Made by a program: the position numbers and the translations under genes
Assembly (NCBI GenBank): GCA_003194525.1
Contig: NBIV01000026.1
Span: forward strand, 432,990 to 496,989
DNA length: 64,000 bases
Direction: 5' to 3'
From: Gracilariopsis chorda
Lineage: Eukaryota > Rhodophyta > Florideophyceae > Gracilariales > Gracilariaceae
The notes under the pieces: generated by a model
What the model saw: the letters and a program-made list of their open reading frames with translations, nothing else
What the model was told of the DNA's origin: nothing
Database searches by the model: none
Shown here: one piece after another, positions 1-9,611 of the stretch
How the letters are laid out: each line of letters starts with the position of its first letter
Position numbering within the stretch: the stretch's first letter is position 1

Positions 1-1139
1 CCACCCGTGACACGTGGGACCCTTGCTGGTAAAACCATTCTAAAAATATGCAAATTTAAGCTTTTTTACAGCGATCGAAGCACACGAAAACGGTCACTGT
101 AGCGTGAGTGGTCACTCTAATGTGAGTGGTCACTCTCAGAAAACAAATGTCCACTTGAGCACCCTGTACGCGTATGTGGCGGCTTGAGCAGACGTCGGTG
201 GTCACTATTTTGGGAGTGGTCACTGCATCGGGGGGTCACAGTAGCGCGAGTTTACTCTGTAATGCAAATTATAACAAAACTAACTTAGTAGTTGCGGCAA
301 TGTTAACACAACGGACGTTATTGCTTTCTTTAAGGCAATGCAATCCCAATCGCGTCTGGTGTATGAATTGGAAAACAAGCCAACAGCTACACAATAAACG
401 TTATCTGAAACTAGAACGTTTCTTTGTACAGACTATCTACTATTCTTTCTTTTAAACGGAAGACACAGAAGCTTTTACCGTTGAGAACTTCGCATTCAAG
501 TTTGCAGCCACTTTATTGAAGCTACGAAGGGTACATTTTAGCCGATTTTGGCACTTTCAAAACCCAAAGCTCCTGCAATTGACATCTTGATAGACATACT
601 CTGTTTTCTGCCTTAATTTGGATCTGTACTAGAAGTCAAATTTTTACAAAACCAAAATTGGGCTAATTACAAAAAAGAAAAACAGGTTTCTCTCATCTTC
701 AGCCTCCTTTTTGGCAAAAAATTCGTCTCAACTTAAGCCCTGTCTCACATAAAGCCCTTCTGACTGCTAACCCTTCACCCTCGGCTTCGTTTCAACAGAG
801 CTATACCCCGTCCCCTCCAACATCCACCCTTCTACTGATCTTTATTCCGCGTAGCCCTGCTGCCCTCCCCCGATGGGGCTTCAGTTCATTGGCGTAATTT
901 ACCTCATCAGTTTCGTTTAGAGATAGCACAAACGCATTACTGGGCCTCAGCTCGGCTCGAACTCCGAAACAAGCTTTGGACACCCTTTCATAGTGCCCTA
1001 TTGATTCCATCACCTCCGGCGCAAGTTTTGGTGTTCTTATAGCTCATTGCAGCTCTCCGCGTTTACCAAGACCATCAAGAAGAGTGCAAGCCACATAAAA
1101 CAGATCAACTCTCCGCCTGAAGACATACGCATACGAGCC
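1..1139. other. Upstream non-coding region with short tandem repeats
   Basis: No convincing gene is seen. The first 250 bases carry a short tandem repeat (separate entry). The remainder is AT-rich leader ending just before the SNF5-like gene. A splice-acceptor-like stretch (TATAGCTCATTGCAG, ending at 1051) lies just before an open extension of the SNF5 frame, so an upstream coding exon is possible but not demonstrated. Confidence 0.4.
92..252. repeat. 18-bp minisatellite based on GGTCACT
   Basis: The hexamer GGTCAC starts at 92, 110 and 128 (exact 18-bp spacing), and again at 200, 218 and 234. The fullest unit is GGTCACTCTAATGTGAGT. Two small clusters of the same unit are separated by about 55 bp of unrelated sequence. 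Within each unit AGTG and CACT flank two bases, so the units are nearly palindromic. Confidence 0.7.
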
Positions 1140-3452
1140 ATGCGAGGTCCTACGGTCAACGCGCCCTCCGAAGAGGCGCTTCGAGAAATGATGCGCGCAG
1201 CTGCAGCCACAGCCTCCGCTGCGGCTGGAGATGCAACAGTTGCAGCCGCAGCTGTTACAACATCCGAAGCTACGCGTTATGTCCGTCATTCTACGGGGCG
1301 CTCCTCGGCGAACAGGCGGCAAAGTATCAGTATGCTACCTCCAACTCTGGGCGGCGAGCAGTTTCGACAGGGAGCTCCCCTGCAACCAGTAGAGGGTGGT
1401 GTGCGATGGCAGAAGATTCAAGCTGTTGCTCGCGAAATTGCTGCAAAGTGGACACATCCCCCGGGCTCCTCACAATACGAAACGGACACACTACACCACG
1501 TGCGAGCGATTCTCTACATGAATAAGAGTCTAATCACCCAGTCGTTTGTATCTCATGTCTCGGGAGTATCGCAAGGCAGTTTAAGCCACTATGTTCGTGG
1601 TCTCTTTCGAGGAAACCAGAAGAATGTGGACGACAGACTTGCCGTGTTTGTTGAGAAGTTTGCTGAAGGCCAATATGATAAATTCCTAGAGGAAGCTCGA
1701 TCAGGTACTCGTCCCATAGGTCGTCCTGCGTTTTACGACTCTCTTAACCTTGCAACCGTTGCGGCTCACAGATCGAATCAAGGTTCTCTGCCGCCACCAA
1801 ATGCACCGCCTGTAACGGACAGCCGACCTCCGATCCCGCCGCCGCCGCCGCCACAGCTGCAGCCTCCCCCCTGGCGCCCGCCGCCGCCACCCGCACTCCC
1901 TCCTAAGCTCACTACCTCGCCGACGTCGAGATCCCCCGCAAAGTCTGGCCTATCTGATGGGGAGAAGGGAACGGATGAGGAAAAGCCTAATGGTCTGGAG
2001 AAGTCGAACGACCAAGAGCAGACCAGTGCTGGAAGGAATAAGAAACTGGAAGAAAAGAGGTTAAGCGAACGAGCACGTAGAGCCCAGCAACGTGCGCAAA
2101 AGCAGAGATCTGGCAAGCGACCGCGTCCTGTATTTCCTCCGATTCCAGAAGAAACAAAAGAACCGACCTCTGTTTTGGCTGTCGAGAAGGCTTACCATGC
2201 TTTGGCCGCACCAAAGTGGACTGGAGAATTTTCAAATGCTGAACCACTGCTTATTCCCATCGAGCTTTTCGTTACTGTTGGAAGTCGCACGCTCCACACA
2301 TATGCACAATGGGACGTTAACGAGCGACAACTATCTCCGGAGAAAGTTGCTGATCACATAAGACGTGCGAGAGGACTTCCGGAAGACTTTGTAAAGCCTG
2401 TGGCTCACCAAATTCGGCGATCTCTGTATGATGCTGGTGTTGTATGTCCGCCACCCCCCGACCTTCCGGAAGCCGAGAATCGTCGGTTGATCAAGATAGT
2501 TGTGGAACTCAAGGACGGAGATACGGTGAATGTATTACGTGATGAATTTGAATGGGATCTAGGAGCGGGAAGTCTGAATTCTCCTGAACTGTTCGCCCAA
2601 CTTCTCTGCACTGATGCTAACATTCCTCAGAAACACGCCGCAGCGGTTGCCCGCACTTTACGAGCACAGCTTGTCCGAGCTCACGCCATTGCGTATGGAG
2701 ATGAGGAAACCCGCAAGTTGGCTGAAAATGGTATGGCTGCGGACGACACACTCCGAGTGAAGCTACCATCAGTGGGTTCGAGTATGGTTAAATGTACTGT
2801 TGAGGACATTCGCGTCAAGGACCGGGAAGAAAATGAACTTGCTATTCGCAATGTTTTTGTGAAGCCTTTACTCGACAATATTCCCGATGAGGCGGAGAGA
2901 CGAAAAGAGGAGAGAGTACAGAAAGCTGCTGAGGAAAAGTTGAGGCGCGAGTTAGAGGCCATAAGGCGAGTGGAACTGGCAGAATTAGCGAAGAGAAACG
3001 CAGAGGTGGAACAAGCTCGCAAACAAGTCGAAGAAGAGGCTACGAAGGTGTATCAGACTCGTAACTTGGACTTTCGACCATATCTGAAGCTTCGTGTTGC
3101 ACGAGGTGAGAGTCCCAGCTTATGGATGCCTGCCGCGTTCGACCGCCGAAGACGTAAGCAGCTCACATTCCCAATGACGCAGCCGTCAAGGAAGACTACC
3201 GGACACAGCTTTACTTTTTCTAGGATTTCGAAAAGGAGAAGGTCTGGTGTGCGCAAAGATCCGGAGGACAGGAGCACGGGACGCTCCCAACCGAAGACTG
3301 AAGGCCATCCCGTGAAGAAACAAAAGACCGAACCTATGCCAGTTGCTGGGAAGTCAATATCACCAGAAGAATACAAACGAGTGATGATCAGAATCAGGCT
3401 AAAGGATCCTGTAACTCAGAACAAGGCGCCCGCTCCAAAAAAGCGGCGTTGA
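1140..3452 (+). CDS. SNF5/SMARCB1-like SWI/SNF chromatin remodelling subunit
   Basis: Predicted 770-residue nuclear protein; the first ATG is at 1140, although the frame is open upstream to 1047 from a non-ATG codon. Residues about 370-435 (beginning LLIPIELF) and 449-525 form the tandem SNF5/INI1 repeats; the second contains RDEFEWDL followed by SPELFAQLLCTD, very like the family core. This domain scaffolds the SWI/SNF (BAF) ATP-dependent remodeller. Ahead of it, residues 90-180 contain a helix-turn-helix-like segment (GVSQGSLSHYVRGLF) resembling CUT/Cro-type folds, then a proline-rich stretch (about 216-262) and a basic, charged segment. After the repeats comes a long Glu/Arg/Lys-rich predicted coiled coil and a basic tail ending in KKRR, a likely nuclear localisation signal. 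It is longer than most SMARCB1 proteins (about 385 residues). The SNF5 call is secure; the role of the N-terminal helix-turn-helix is inference. Confidence 0.85.
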   Translation: MRGPTVNAPSEEALREMMRAAAATASAAAGDATVAAAAVTTSEATRYVRHSTGRSSANRRQSISMLPPTLGGEQFRQGAPLQPVEGGVRWQKIQAVAREIAAKWTHPPGSSQYETDTLHHVRAILYMNKSLITQSFVSHVSGVSQGSLSHYVRGLFRGNQKNVDDRLAVFVEKFAEGQYDKFLEEARSGTRPIGRPAFYDSLNLATVAAHRSNQGSLPPPNAPPVTDSRPPIPPPPPPQLQPPPWRPPPPPALPPKLTTSPTSRSPAKSGLSDGEKGTDEEKPNGLEKSNDQEQTSAGRNKKLEEKRLSERARRAQQRAQKQRSGKRPRPVFPPIPEETKEPTSVLAVEKAYHALAAPKWTGEFSNAEPLLIPIELFVTVGSRTLHTYAQWDVNERQLSPEKVADHIRRARGLPEDFVKPVAHQIRRSLYDAGVVCPPPPDLPEAENRRLIKIVVELKDGDTVNVLRDEFEWDLGAGSLNSPELFAQLLCTDANIPQKHAAAVARTLRAQLVRAHAIAYGDEETRKLAENGMAADDTLRVKLPSVGSSMVKCTVEDIRVKDREENELAIRNVFVKPLLDNIPDEAERRKEERVQKAAEEKLRRELEAIRRVELAELAKRNAEVEQARKQVEEEATKVYQTRNLDFRPYLKLRVARGESPSLWMPAAFDRRRRKQLTFPMTQPSRKTTGHSFTFSRISKRRRSGVRKDPEDRSTGRSQPKTEGHPVKKQKTEPMPVAGKSISPEEYKRVMIRIRLKDPVTQNKAPAPKKRR

Positions 3453-3828
3453 ATTGTTTTTTGTTTACACTTCCGGAATCATTGTGACACCTTTTTCATA
3501 TTCATGGACGTCTTGGTAATCATATCGTTCACATTATTTGAGTGGACTGCTGATAATTTGCCGGTAGTGAGAACAAAGTGCTGATTGTACAGCATCATGA
3601 ATGTCGATGTATCTATAACAAGCACAATCAGGTTTACTGCCAAGAATGAATTTGTCAAGGTCCTTCTGGAGTATTACGAATCTTCGATTGGAGATTCTTG
3701 CTATTTGGGCTTGGCAGATATACCTCGAATGCGAAATCACTCAGGCGTTCTTTGTTAGGTGGGTTCTGATTCTTCCCATCTCTGATTGACAGCTGATATT
3801 GTCAAACCTGGGTTTACTAAAGGCCTTG
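3453..3828. other. Intergenic, no gene seen
   Basis: About 375 bp between the SNF5-like stop and the first ATG of the protease. No convincing ORF is present. The downstream protease lacks a visible propeptide, so a short unrecognised 5' exon could lie here. Confidence 0.3.
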
Positions 3829-5511
3829 ATGATTCTTTATATGTTTGGTTTAGTGCTAGCGGTTTGCTCGTATTGCAGGGATGCAAGGCTAAGGTTGTCA
3901 ATCGCTTTTATACACTCGCTCTTGTCGTATTCGTTGATACCCATAGCTCAATGCTCAAATACTCCTTGGCACCTGCAGCGTATAGTACAGAGGGGCTCCC
4001 TCACAGACGATCAACTTGAGAAAAGGATTCCTGCGTTTGATCTTTCCTCTATCAACCAAAAACCAGTTAACGTATATGTCTTAGACAGCGGCATTCGAAT
4101 AACGCACATGGAGTTTAGGAACAAGCGAGCAATCTACGGAATGAATATTCGTAATCCGGAAACGGATGCAGACGATTGTAACGGACATGGTACTCATGTT
4201 GCTGCGCTAGCGATTGGAAGAGAAAGCGGTGTAGCCAAACATGCAAGAGCAATTTCTGTGAAAGTGCTTGATTGTAACGGCAAAGGGTCTTGCTCTGACA
4301 TCTTAAGTGGTATGGAATGGGTTGCGGCGAATAGTTCCTGGAGACGTGAAAGAGGAGAGCGCTCTGTTCTCGTTATGTCCGTTGGGTCAACAAGCGATGC
4401 ATGTGCTCAAACTCTCGACGCAGCTCAAGTTTTATGGGAGTCAGGCGTCTTCATCGCAGCTGCCGCGGGAAATCTCCGATTGGATTCATGTCGGATGTAT
4501 CCCGCTAGAAGCATGCACACTATGACGGTCGGTGCTGTGGATAAGAAGGATAGGATGTATCACAAGAATAATGTTGGAGCTTGTATAGACATCTTCGCTC
4601 CGGGAGTAGACATACTTTCAGCCACTGGACTCGATTCGGACACTGGCATAACGGAAAAATCTGGCACTAGTATGGCAACGCCACTCGTTGCAGGCACCGC
4701 GGCCCTAATAGTAGGAAGTCACTTCAGCTTGTCATCTGACGAAGTTAGAGATGTCCTGCTCTCGTCTAGTACGAAGAGCAAGATTATGAATGCAAATGGT
4801 GATAAAATCATGACTATCACGAGGAACAGACTGCTATACGCACCATGGAATAGATTGTTCGATGACATCGAAATGGATGGCAATACTACGGGACAAAACA
4901 ACTTTGACCATCGTGAGATAACTATGGCAGATAACCGGAACTGGAACTCCAGTTCTGTGCTTGTTTCAGTGTCCCTCACGTTGATTCCGGGTATATCTCC
5001 AGCCATGACATACTCTGCGACGAGGATAAAGCGTTGGCTTTCGACACAAACGGGTATCGAGGAAACATCGATCTTGGTAAGGCGTGCAAAAGGGGTCCAT
5101 AGACTTCCCGATCACAAAGAACCGAAACACATCCCTCTGATGTACTATTTTCCAACAAATCCGAAGTTCACAAGCCTTTTCGTAGCACGAGCAAGGCTCT
5201 CAGTAGATAGCCGGGGTCTGCAAAGCAGTATTTTGGAAAACGTGACGTTCAACGGTTCTTCTGAAGATGTGGTATCTCAGTATGTGGTGCTACCAGATGC
5301 TGTTATCGATTCTACTCTAGTTGGTGGTTCGTCTAACGGTGGTCTCGAAAATGGAATCGATGTAATTATGATATCAATCATTGGAGTGTGTGTGGTGACA
5401 GTCATGGCGCTTTCAGCGTTGTTCGTGCACTGTGTGCGGCGAAGAAGACGTGTCGAGGGAGGAAGCATTGATCTCAATGGAAAGCAAAACACGTCAACAG
5501 ATGTTGTATAG
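3829..5511 (+). CDS. Subtilisin-like (S8, proteinase K type) serine protease with C-terminal membrane anchor
   Basis: 560-residue protein from the first ATG (the frame is open 10 codons further upstream, without an ATG). The catalytic triad is visible: Asp86 in VLDSGI, His120 in GHGTHVA, Ser281 in GTSMATP, with oxyanion Asn215 in AAAGN. The N terminus is hydrophobic (a signal or anchor) and is followed almost directly by the mature-enzyme start (TPWHLQRI). The usual I9 inhibitor propeptide of about 80 residues is not visible. A C-terminal hydrophobic helix at about 511-534 followed by RRRRR suggests a type I membrane protein with its protease domain outside the cell or in the secretory lumen. 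The C-terminal 200 residues before the anchor are not recognised. The gene runs convergently toward the MPDU1-like gene, 68 bp away. Protease identity is secure; the true 5' end is uncertain and could involve an intron. Confidence 0.9.
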   Translation: MILYMFGLVLAVCSYCRDARLRLSIAFIHSLLSYSLIPIAQCSNTPWHLQRIVQRGSLTDDQLEKRIPAFDLSSINQKPVNVYVLDSGIRITHMEFRNKRAIYGMNIRNPETDADDCNGHGTHVAALAIGRESGVAKHARAISVKVLDCNGKGSCSDILSGMEWVAANSSWRRERGERSVLVMSVGSTSDACAQTLDAAQVLWESGVFIAAAAGNLRLDSCRMYPARSMHTMTVGAVDKKDRMYHKNNVGACIDIFAPGVDILSATGLDSDTGITEKSGTSMATPLVAGTAALIVGSHFSLSSDEVRDVLLSSSTKSKIMNANGDKIMTITRNRLLYAPWNRLFDDIEMDGNTTGQNNFDHREITMADNRNWNSSSVLVSVSLTLIPGISPAMTYSATRIKRWLSTQTGIEETSILVRRAKGVHRLPDHKEPKHIPLMYYFPTNPKFTSLFVARARLSVDSRGLQSSILENVTFNGSSEDVVSQYVVLPDAVIDSTLVGGSSNGGLENGIDVIMISIIGVCVVTVMALSALFVHCVRRRRRVEGGSIDLNGKQNTSTDVV

Positions 5512-5579
5512 AAAGCAGGATGTATTCGTTTAGTGCAAAGTTGTAGGAATTCCCAGCGGCAAGTGACAGGCTAGTACCT

Positions 5580-6371
5580 CTACTCAGCCTTCTTCACCTT
5601 ATCGTCCTTCTTTGGTGGTTTTACGATGTAGTTGTAGTACACTGTTTGAAAAGCTATCGTGCCGTTGAAGCAAGCAGACGTAAGGTATCCAACAAGGATG
5701 TTGAGACTGTCAACATCTTGGAGAGTGGTGAATATTCTTGCGAGCGCACCGAGAAAGATACCCCAACAGGTGAACATACTAAGCGCCCCAGTAGACTTGT
5801 TGACATAGTTTGTATATATTTGAGGGGTACGTCCAAAGACGACTACCATGACATTGCCGAGAGTCATAAGTTCCAGAACAGACAAAGGAAAATATGGGCT
5901 GCACATGAGGGCAAGTCCAGCGGCGTATGCGGCAATGACGGCGATACCTCGTGAAGGGTTTTTGTTGTATCTGAAAAACAAGTACAGAATGATGTAGTTC
6001 TGGGCAATGAGAACAAAGAAATCACCATAAGTGGATATGGGATAGCGTTGTCGATAGTGAGCGGCAAGATTGTACGAGTAACCAAAAGTCTCGATAAGGA
6101 AAGTAGTGAGAGCAAGGCCTGCGACCGATTTGTTGGAAACGATGGTGGCGATTTGAGGGAGCTTGATGAGACCGGCAAAAAGCACGATACCAAAACCCAG
6201 GGCCAGTGAGAGAGACGCACGAAAGCAAGCAGAGTTGGAAAGAAGCATGAGGGGAAACTCTAAAGGAGAAGTGGGACGTGTGCAAATGGGTGGTAGCACG
6301 CGATCGATGAGTACATTGGCGCTATGTTGCCATGTACCCTCCAGGGCTACGGCTGCTTTCATCGTATCCAT
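5580..6371 (-). CDS. MPDU1: MPDU1/Lec35-like PQ-loop membrane protein
   Basis: 263-residue multi-span protein starting at an ATG at 6371. Two PQ-loop repeats are visible: one at Pro72-Gln73 (LIKLPQIATI) and one at Pro183-Gln184 (FGRTPQIYTNYVNKSTG). The order, length and sequence match mannose-P-dolichol utilization defect 1, which is needed for use of dolichol-phosphate mannose and glucose in ER glycosylation and GPI synthesis. The C terminus KKAE fits a KKXX dilysine ER-retrieval signal, consistent with ER residence. Seven hydrophobic segments are expected for the family, and several are obvious here. It is convergent with the upstream protease gene. Other PQ-loop families (cystinosin, SWEET) fit less well because of the spacing and NKS motifs. 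Confidence 0.9.
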   Translation of the reverse strand: MDTMKAAVALEGTWQHSANVLIDRVLPPICTRPTSPLEFPLMLLSNSACFRASLSLALGFGIVLFAGLIKLPQIATIVSNKSVAGLALTTFLIETFGYSYNLAAHYRQRYPISTYGDFFVLIAQNYIILYLFFRYNKNPSRGIAVIAAYAAGLALMCSPYFPLSVLELMTLGNVMVVVFGRTPQIYTNYVNKSTGALSMFTCWGIFLGALARIFTTLQDVDSLNILVGYLTSACFNGTIAFQTVYYNYIVKPPKKDDKVKKAE

Positions 6372-7939
6372 CGCTTACGGCTTTAATGGGGAACCGAGTT
6401 GATATGATATAAGTTGCTGAGAAAGGGGGATTCCACGACGAAGGAAGTGAATAAAGAAAAGTACGTGCAGACTGGATTCGTTTGTCCGTGATGACGTCCT
6501 GTTTGGCGAAATAAACAAGGCATAATGCGCTGTCAGATCAGTCTACTTCGCATGATTCCTGACACACCAGTGCCCTTCAACGCACACGTGGACGCAACAA
6601 CTCCTTTCCAGAGATGTTATCAGTGACCGCCACAGTACCTTGCACCGGTGCTGACGGTTGAGTACGATTGGTACCGATGGTACACAAGGTGCCCGTGCCC
6701 TCCATATAGCATAGAAACCCTAGAGAGTGCGCAACAACACCTGTTCTGTGATTGGAGAGGGTCACCGGTGGACCGTCATCCCTTCATCGCTTGTGTTCCA
6801 ATTTGTGCACCGCCGGTGACGACATTGAACATGATAGACATCGTGTCGAAGGTATTTGTTAAAAACGGGGGGTGCGCTTGATAAGGCATGGGAGAGACGG
6901 TGGTTTGCAACGGTCTTTCGGATGCTGCTAATGTTATACAGATGAAAAGCTCTGGGTCTTGAAACGATGAGAAACATTGAGCAAACGCTCGCAAATACAG
7001 AGCTGTAGAGGAAGATTTGATAATTCGAGGTGGAGAGAGAAATGAGCAACTGAGTTCCGAGATCAGGAGCACGCACTCGTAGCTGAAGCGGGAAGAGCAA
7101 AGTTCCGGGACAAAGACAGGCAGAGAGGCATGGTGTCAGCAGTAGGGTAAATAGCTATATAAAGCTTCCACAGTCAGTTGCGCGTTAAGATAGTTCGCTT
7201 GCCACGGGTTGGGAGATCCCGGGCAGGGTAGGGTTAACCCTTTAGCATTCAGAGTTAGAGATACGGGTTATGTACGAAAAGCTTCGACATCATACCCTGC
7301 TGGGTATCAATCCACGGCCGTTGGTGGCAATAAATCATGGACACGGCAGAAGCGAAGCAATCTGATTGGATGCGATGTAGCCTCGATTGTACGTCAGATG
7401 GCGTGAGTATTTGATGAAGAAGAACAGGGAGTCGGATCGCTTCAGCACAGGAGGCGCTGGGGAAGGGAACGGAGGATAATGGCTATGTGGTCGTAGGGGG
7501 CCGGGTTTAAGGTTACATACCGATTCGGTCAGCAACGGAAAAGCGATTGTACAGTGCCGGTTGGAGACAGGGGGCTACAAGTGGACCAGTAGAAGGGCGC
7601 GCGCGGGATCAAGGCGACGTTGGCGCAACGTTGAGGCACTCTACGCGACAATACAACGCTACGCGATCGGATTTTTCTGCGAGCGGTGCATCACGGCTGG
7701 TGCTCGTTGCAGAGCCCCACGTCGAGCTGCATCACCTCGTCCACGTCTTCCTCGTGCGAGACAAAGCCCTGTCCCCTCCTCTCCCCCCACCTCCCGAGGC
7801 GTGTTGGCGCCCACGTCGCCATGCCGTCTCCCCTTTAGGCTTCTCCTTTCCTACACCCTCTTCCCTTCCCCCCTTCCCCTTCCCTCCTCGACGCCCATAT
7901 CCGTACTGACTCTCTTCCATCCGTGCTCCGCGTCCCGTC
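6372..7939. other. Divergent intergenic region between MPDU1-like and WD40 genes
   Basis: About 1.57 kb with no protein I can support. It contains a TATA-like CTATATAAAG near 7153 on the plus strand and a perfect palindrome GGGTTAACCC at 7231-7240. A pyrimidine-rich tract (about 7836-7895) lies just ahead of the WD40 start. The reading frames covering 7547-8067 overlap the WD40 gene in other frames and look like GC-rich shadows. Confidence 0.4.
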
Positions 7940-9091
7940 ATGTCGTGCGATGGCGACGCACCGCCGCAGATCCCTTCACGCACGCTCCGCGCCTTCAGCG
8001 CCCCTGCCTCCGCCCTGCAGAACGGCCACGCCGGTTTCGTATTCTCGTGCTCCCGCGCCGCCGATAAGCTTTCCCTACACGACACAAACTCCGGAGACCG
8101 TATCATTTCGTTGGATGCCCCGGCGCAACGGCCCTCCCGCATCGCCGTATCCGCCGACGGCGTCAAGTGCGCCTTCGCCACTGCTACCGGTGCTGTGTAC
8201 ATCTGGGACGTGCTTTATCCCACTTCCATGGAATCCTTCCGGCCTGACGAGGATAACTCCTCTCCCGTCACAGATCTCGCTTGGCATCCCCGCGGACACG
8301 TCCTTGCCGTCGCCACCGAAGCTGGTAACATCTACCTCTGGGATCACGTTGTTGGTGCCCTGCTGTTTCCCCTCCCCGCCCATACAGGCTCCATCTCGGC
8401 CGTCCGCTGGACCGCCCATGGTCGCTTGCTCGTAACCGTTGGTGCGTCCGACACCCTTTTGCGCGTGTGGAACCCCCGAAATGTCAACAATCTTGCAGAC
8501 GTTTCTGCTAGCTCTGAGCATACAACCCCGGCCAAGTGGCACGTGGGTGGCATTACTTGTCTTGACACACTTCAAGACATGTCTCGCGTCGCAATCACTG
8601 GTGCTCCTGACGGCTCAGTTCTTCTCTCGGTTCTGAAACCAGAGTCTCAATGCGGCGTATTTGCTTCAATGAACTCACACGATGCTCCCGTTCATTGTGT
8701 GCGTTTCGCGCCTATAGGCTCGCCACGCCCCCTGCGTTCTGCCAGCGCTGCTGATGACGGTTCGATCCACCTGTTTGACATGGAGCGTCGTCTGCCGATG
8801 GGCAAGTTCTCTCATGCGAACAAGCCTGTTGTACAGCTTGAGTTTTCACACCACGCAGACGTGCTGTTCTCCGCCGCTGGGGACACCGTTATAGCATGGG
8901 ATGCTCGAGTTGCACCAGAGGAAGAGCCTCCTATAACTTTTGGGGCACATCAGCATGCAGTCAACTCCTTTGCTTTGGTCAACTCTGGGGCGAATCTCGT
9001 CACCGCTTGCGAGGATGGCATGTTGAGAACTTACGACATGAGATATCCTTCGGGCGAACCTCCTCCTCTTCCCGAGATTAAGTCTGATTAG
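7940..9091 (+). CDS. WD40 repeat protein, AAMP/Sqt1-like
   Basis: 383-residue protein built almost entirely of WD40 blades. Blade endings such as GAVYIWDV, GNIYLWDH, LLRVWNPR, GSIHLFDM, TVIAWDAR and MLRTYDMR are visible, giving about seven blades and hence one beta-propeller. The overall plan (short N terminus, then VTDLAWHPRG...GNIYLWD) resembles angio-associated migratory cell protein and yeast Sqt1, the dedicated chaperone of ribosomal protein uL16 (Rpl10). That assignment rests on general pattern, so another seven-bladed WD40 family remains possible. Start ATG at 7940, preceded by a pyrimidine-rich leader. It is convergent with the two-span membrane protein gene downstream. Confidence 0.68.
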   Translation: MSCDGDAPPQIPSRTLRAFSAPASALQNGHAGFVFSCSRAADKLSLHDTNSGDRIISLDAPAQRPSRIAVSADGVKCAFATATGAVYIWDVLYPTSMESFRPDEDNSSPVTDLAWHPRGHVLAVATEAGNIYLWDHVVGALLFPLPAHTGSISAVRWTAHGRLLVTVGASDTLLRVWNPRNVNNLADVSASSEHTTPAKWHVGGITCLDTLQDMSRVAITGAPDGSVLLSVLKPESQCGVFASMNSHDAPVHCVRFAPIGSPRPLRSASAADDGSIHLFDMERRLPMGKFSHANKPVVQLEFSHHADVLFSAAGDTVIAWDARVAPEEEPPITFGAHQHAVNSFALVNSGANLVTACEDGMLRTYDMRYPSGEPPPLPEIKSD

Positions 9092-9611
9092 GATATCTTT
9101 TTTTGCGCTGGTCACTACGTATCTAAGCATTTTGCCTGTCAGGGAAGCGTACCTTCAACCGAGTTCTTTCACCGATTAGCTCACTTCACAATTTTGAGAT
9201 CCCGCCCCACACCGTGTTACACATTCTGTTGTGCTAGAATTCGTTCACAGGGATAAGCGAAGTCTTCTCTTTCTCGCGGGTTGCGCTTGGATTACGCTTT
9301 CGCTTTGAACTATCACTAGAGACTGAATGTAGCTTTTTATTTGCGGGTACGCGAGATCACTCTTTAATACGGTGGCAGAAGTAGTGACGCATCCTTCTTT
9401 CTGAACATTACTACCATGTTCGCATCAATATTTTTTCATACACATTCAATGGCAAACGAACCTATGGCTTTATATATGGTCCTACCTTTTATGTGTTTAT
9501 AACAAAAGTCTTCCATAGGGTCGTTGCGTTTACTTGCTAATCCCAGTTACAGTTACAGCGCGCTCATAGTTGCCGATCTTCCCCCGGTTCGCAAGAACGT
9601 GAATACCGTTC
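9092..9611. other. Convergent 3' intergenic region
   Basis: 520 bp between the stops of two convergent genes; AT-rich in parts. I see no gene or clear repeat. Confidence 0.4.

Noticed and set aside
7228-7243. Telomere-like AGGGTTAACCCT word
   Set aside because: Single palindromic occurrence with scattered similar words elsewhere; no tandem array.
7547-8202. Several overlapping ORFs at the 5' end of the WD40 gene
   Set aside because: Shadows of GC-rich WD40 coding sequence and its pyrimidine-rich leader.
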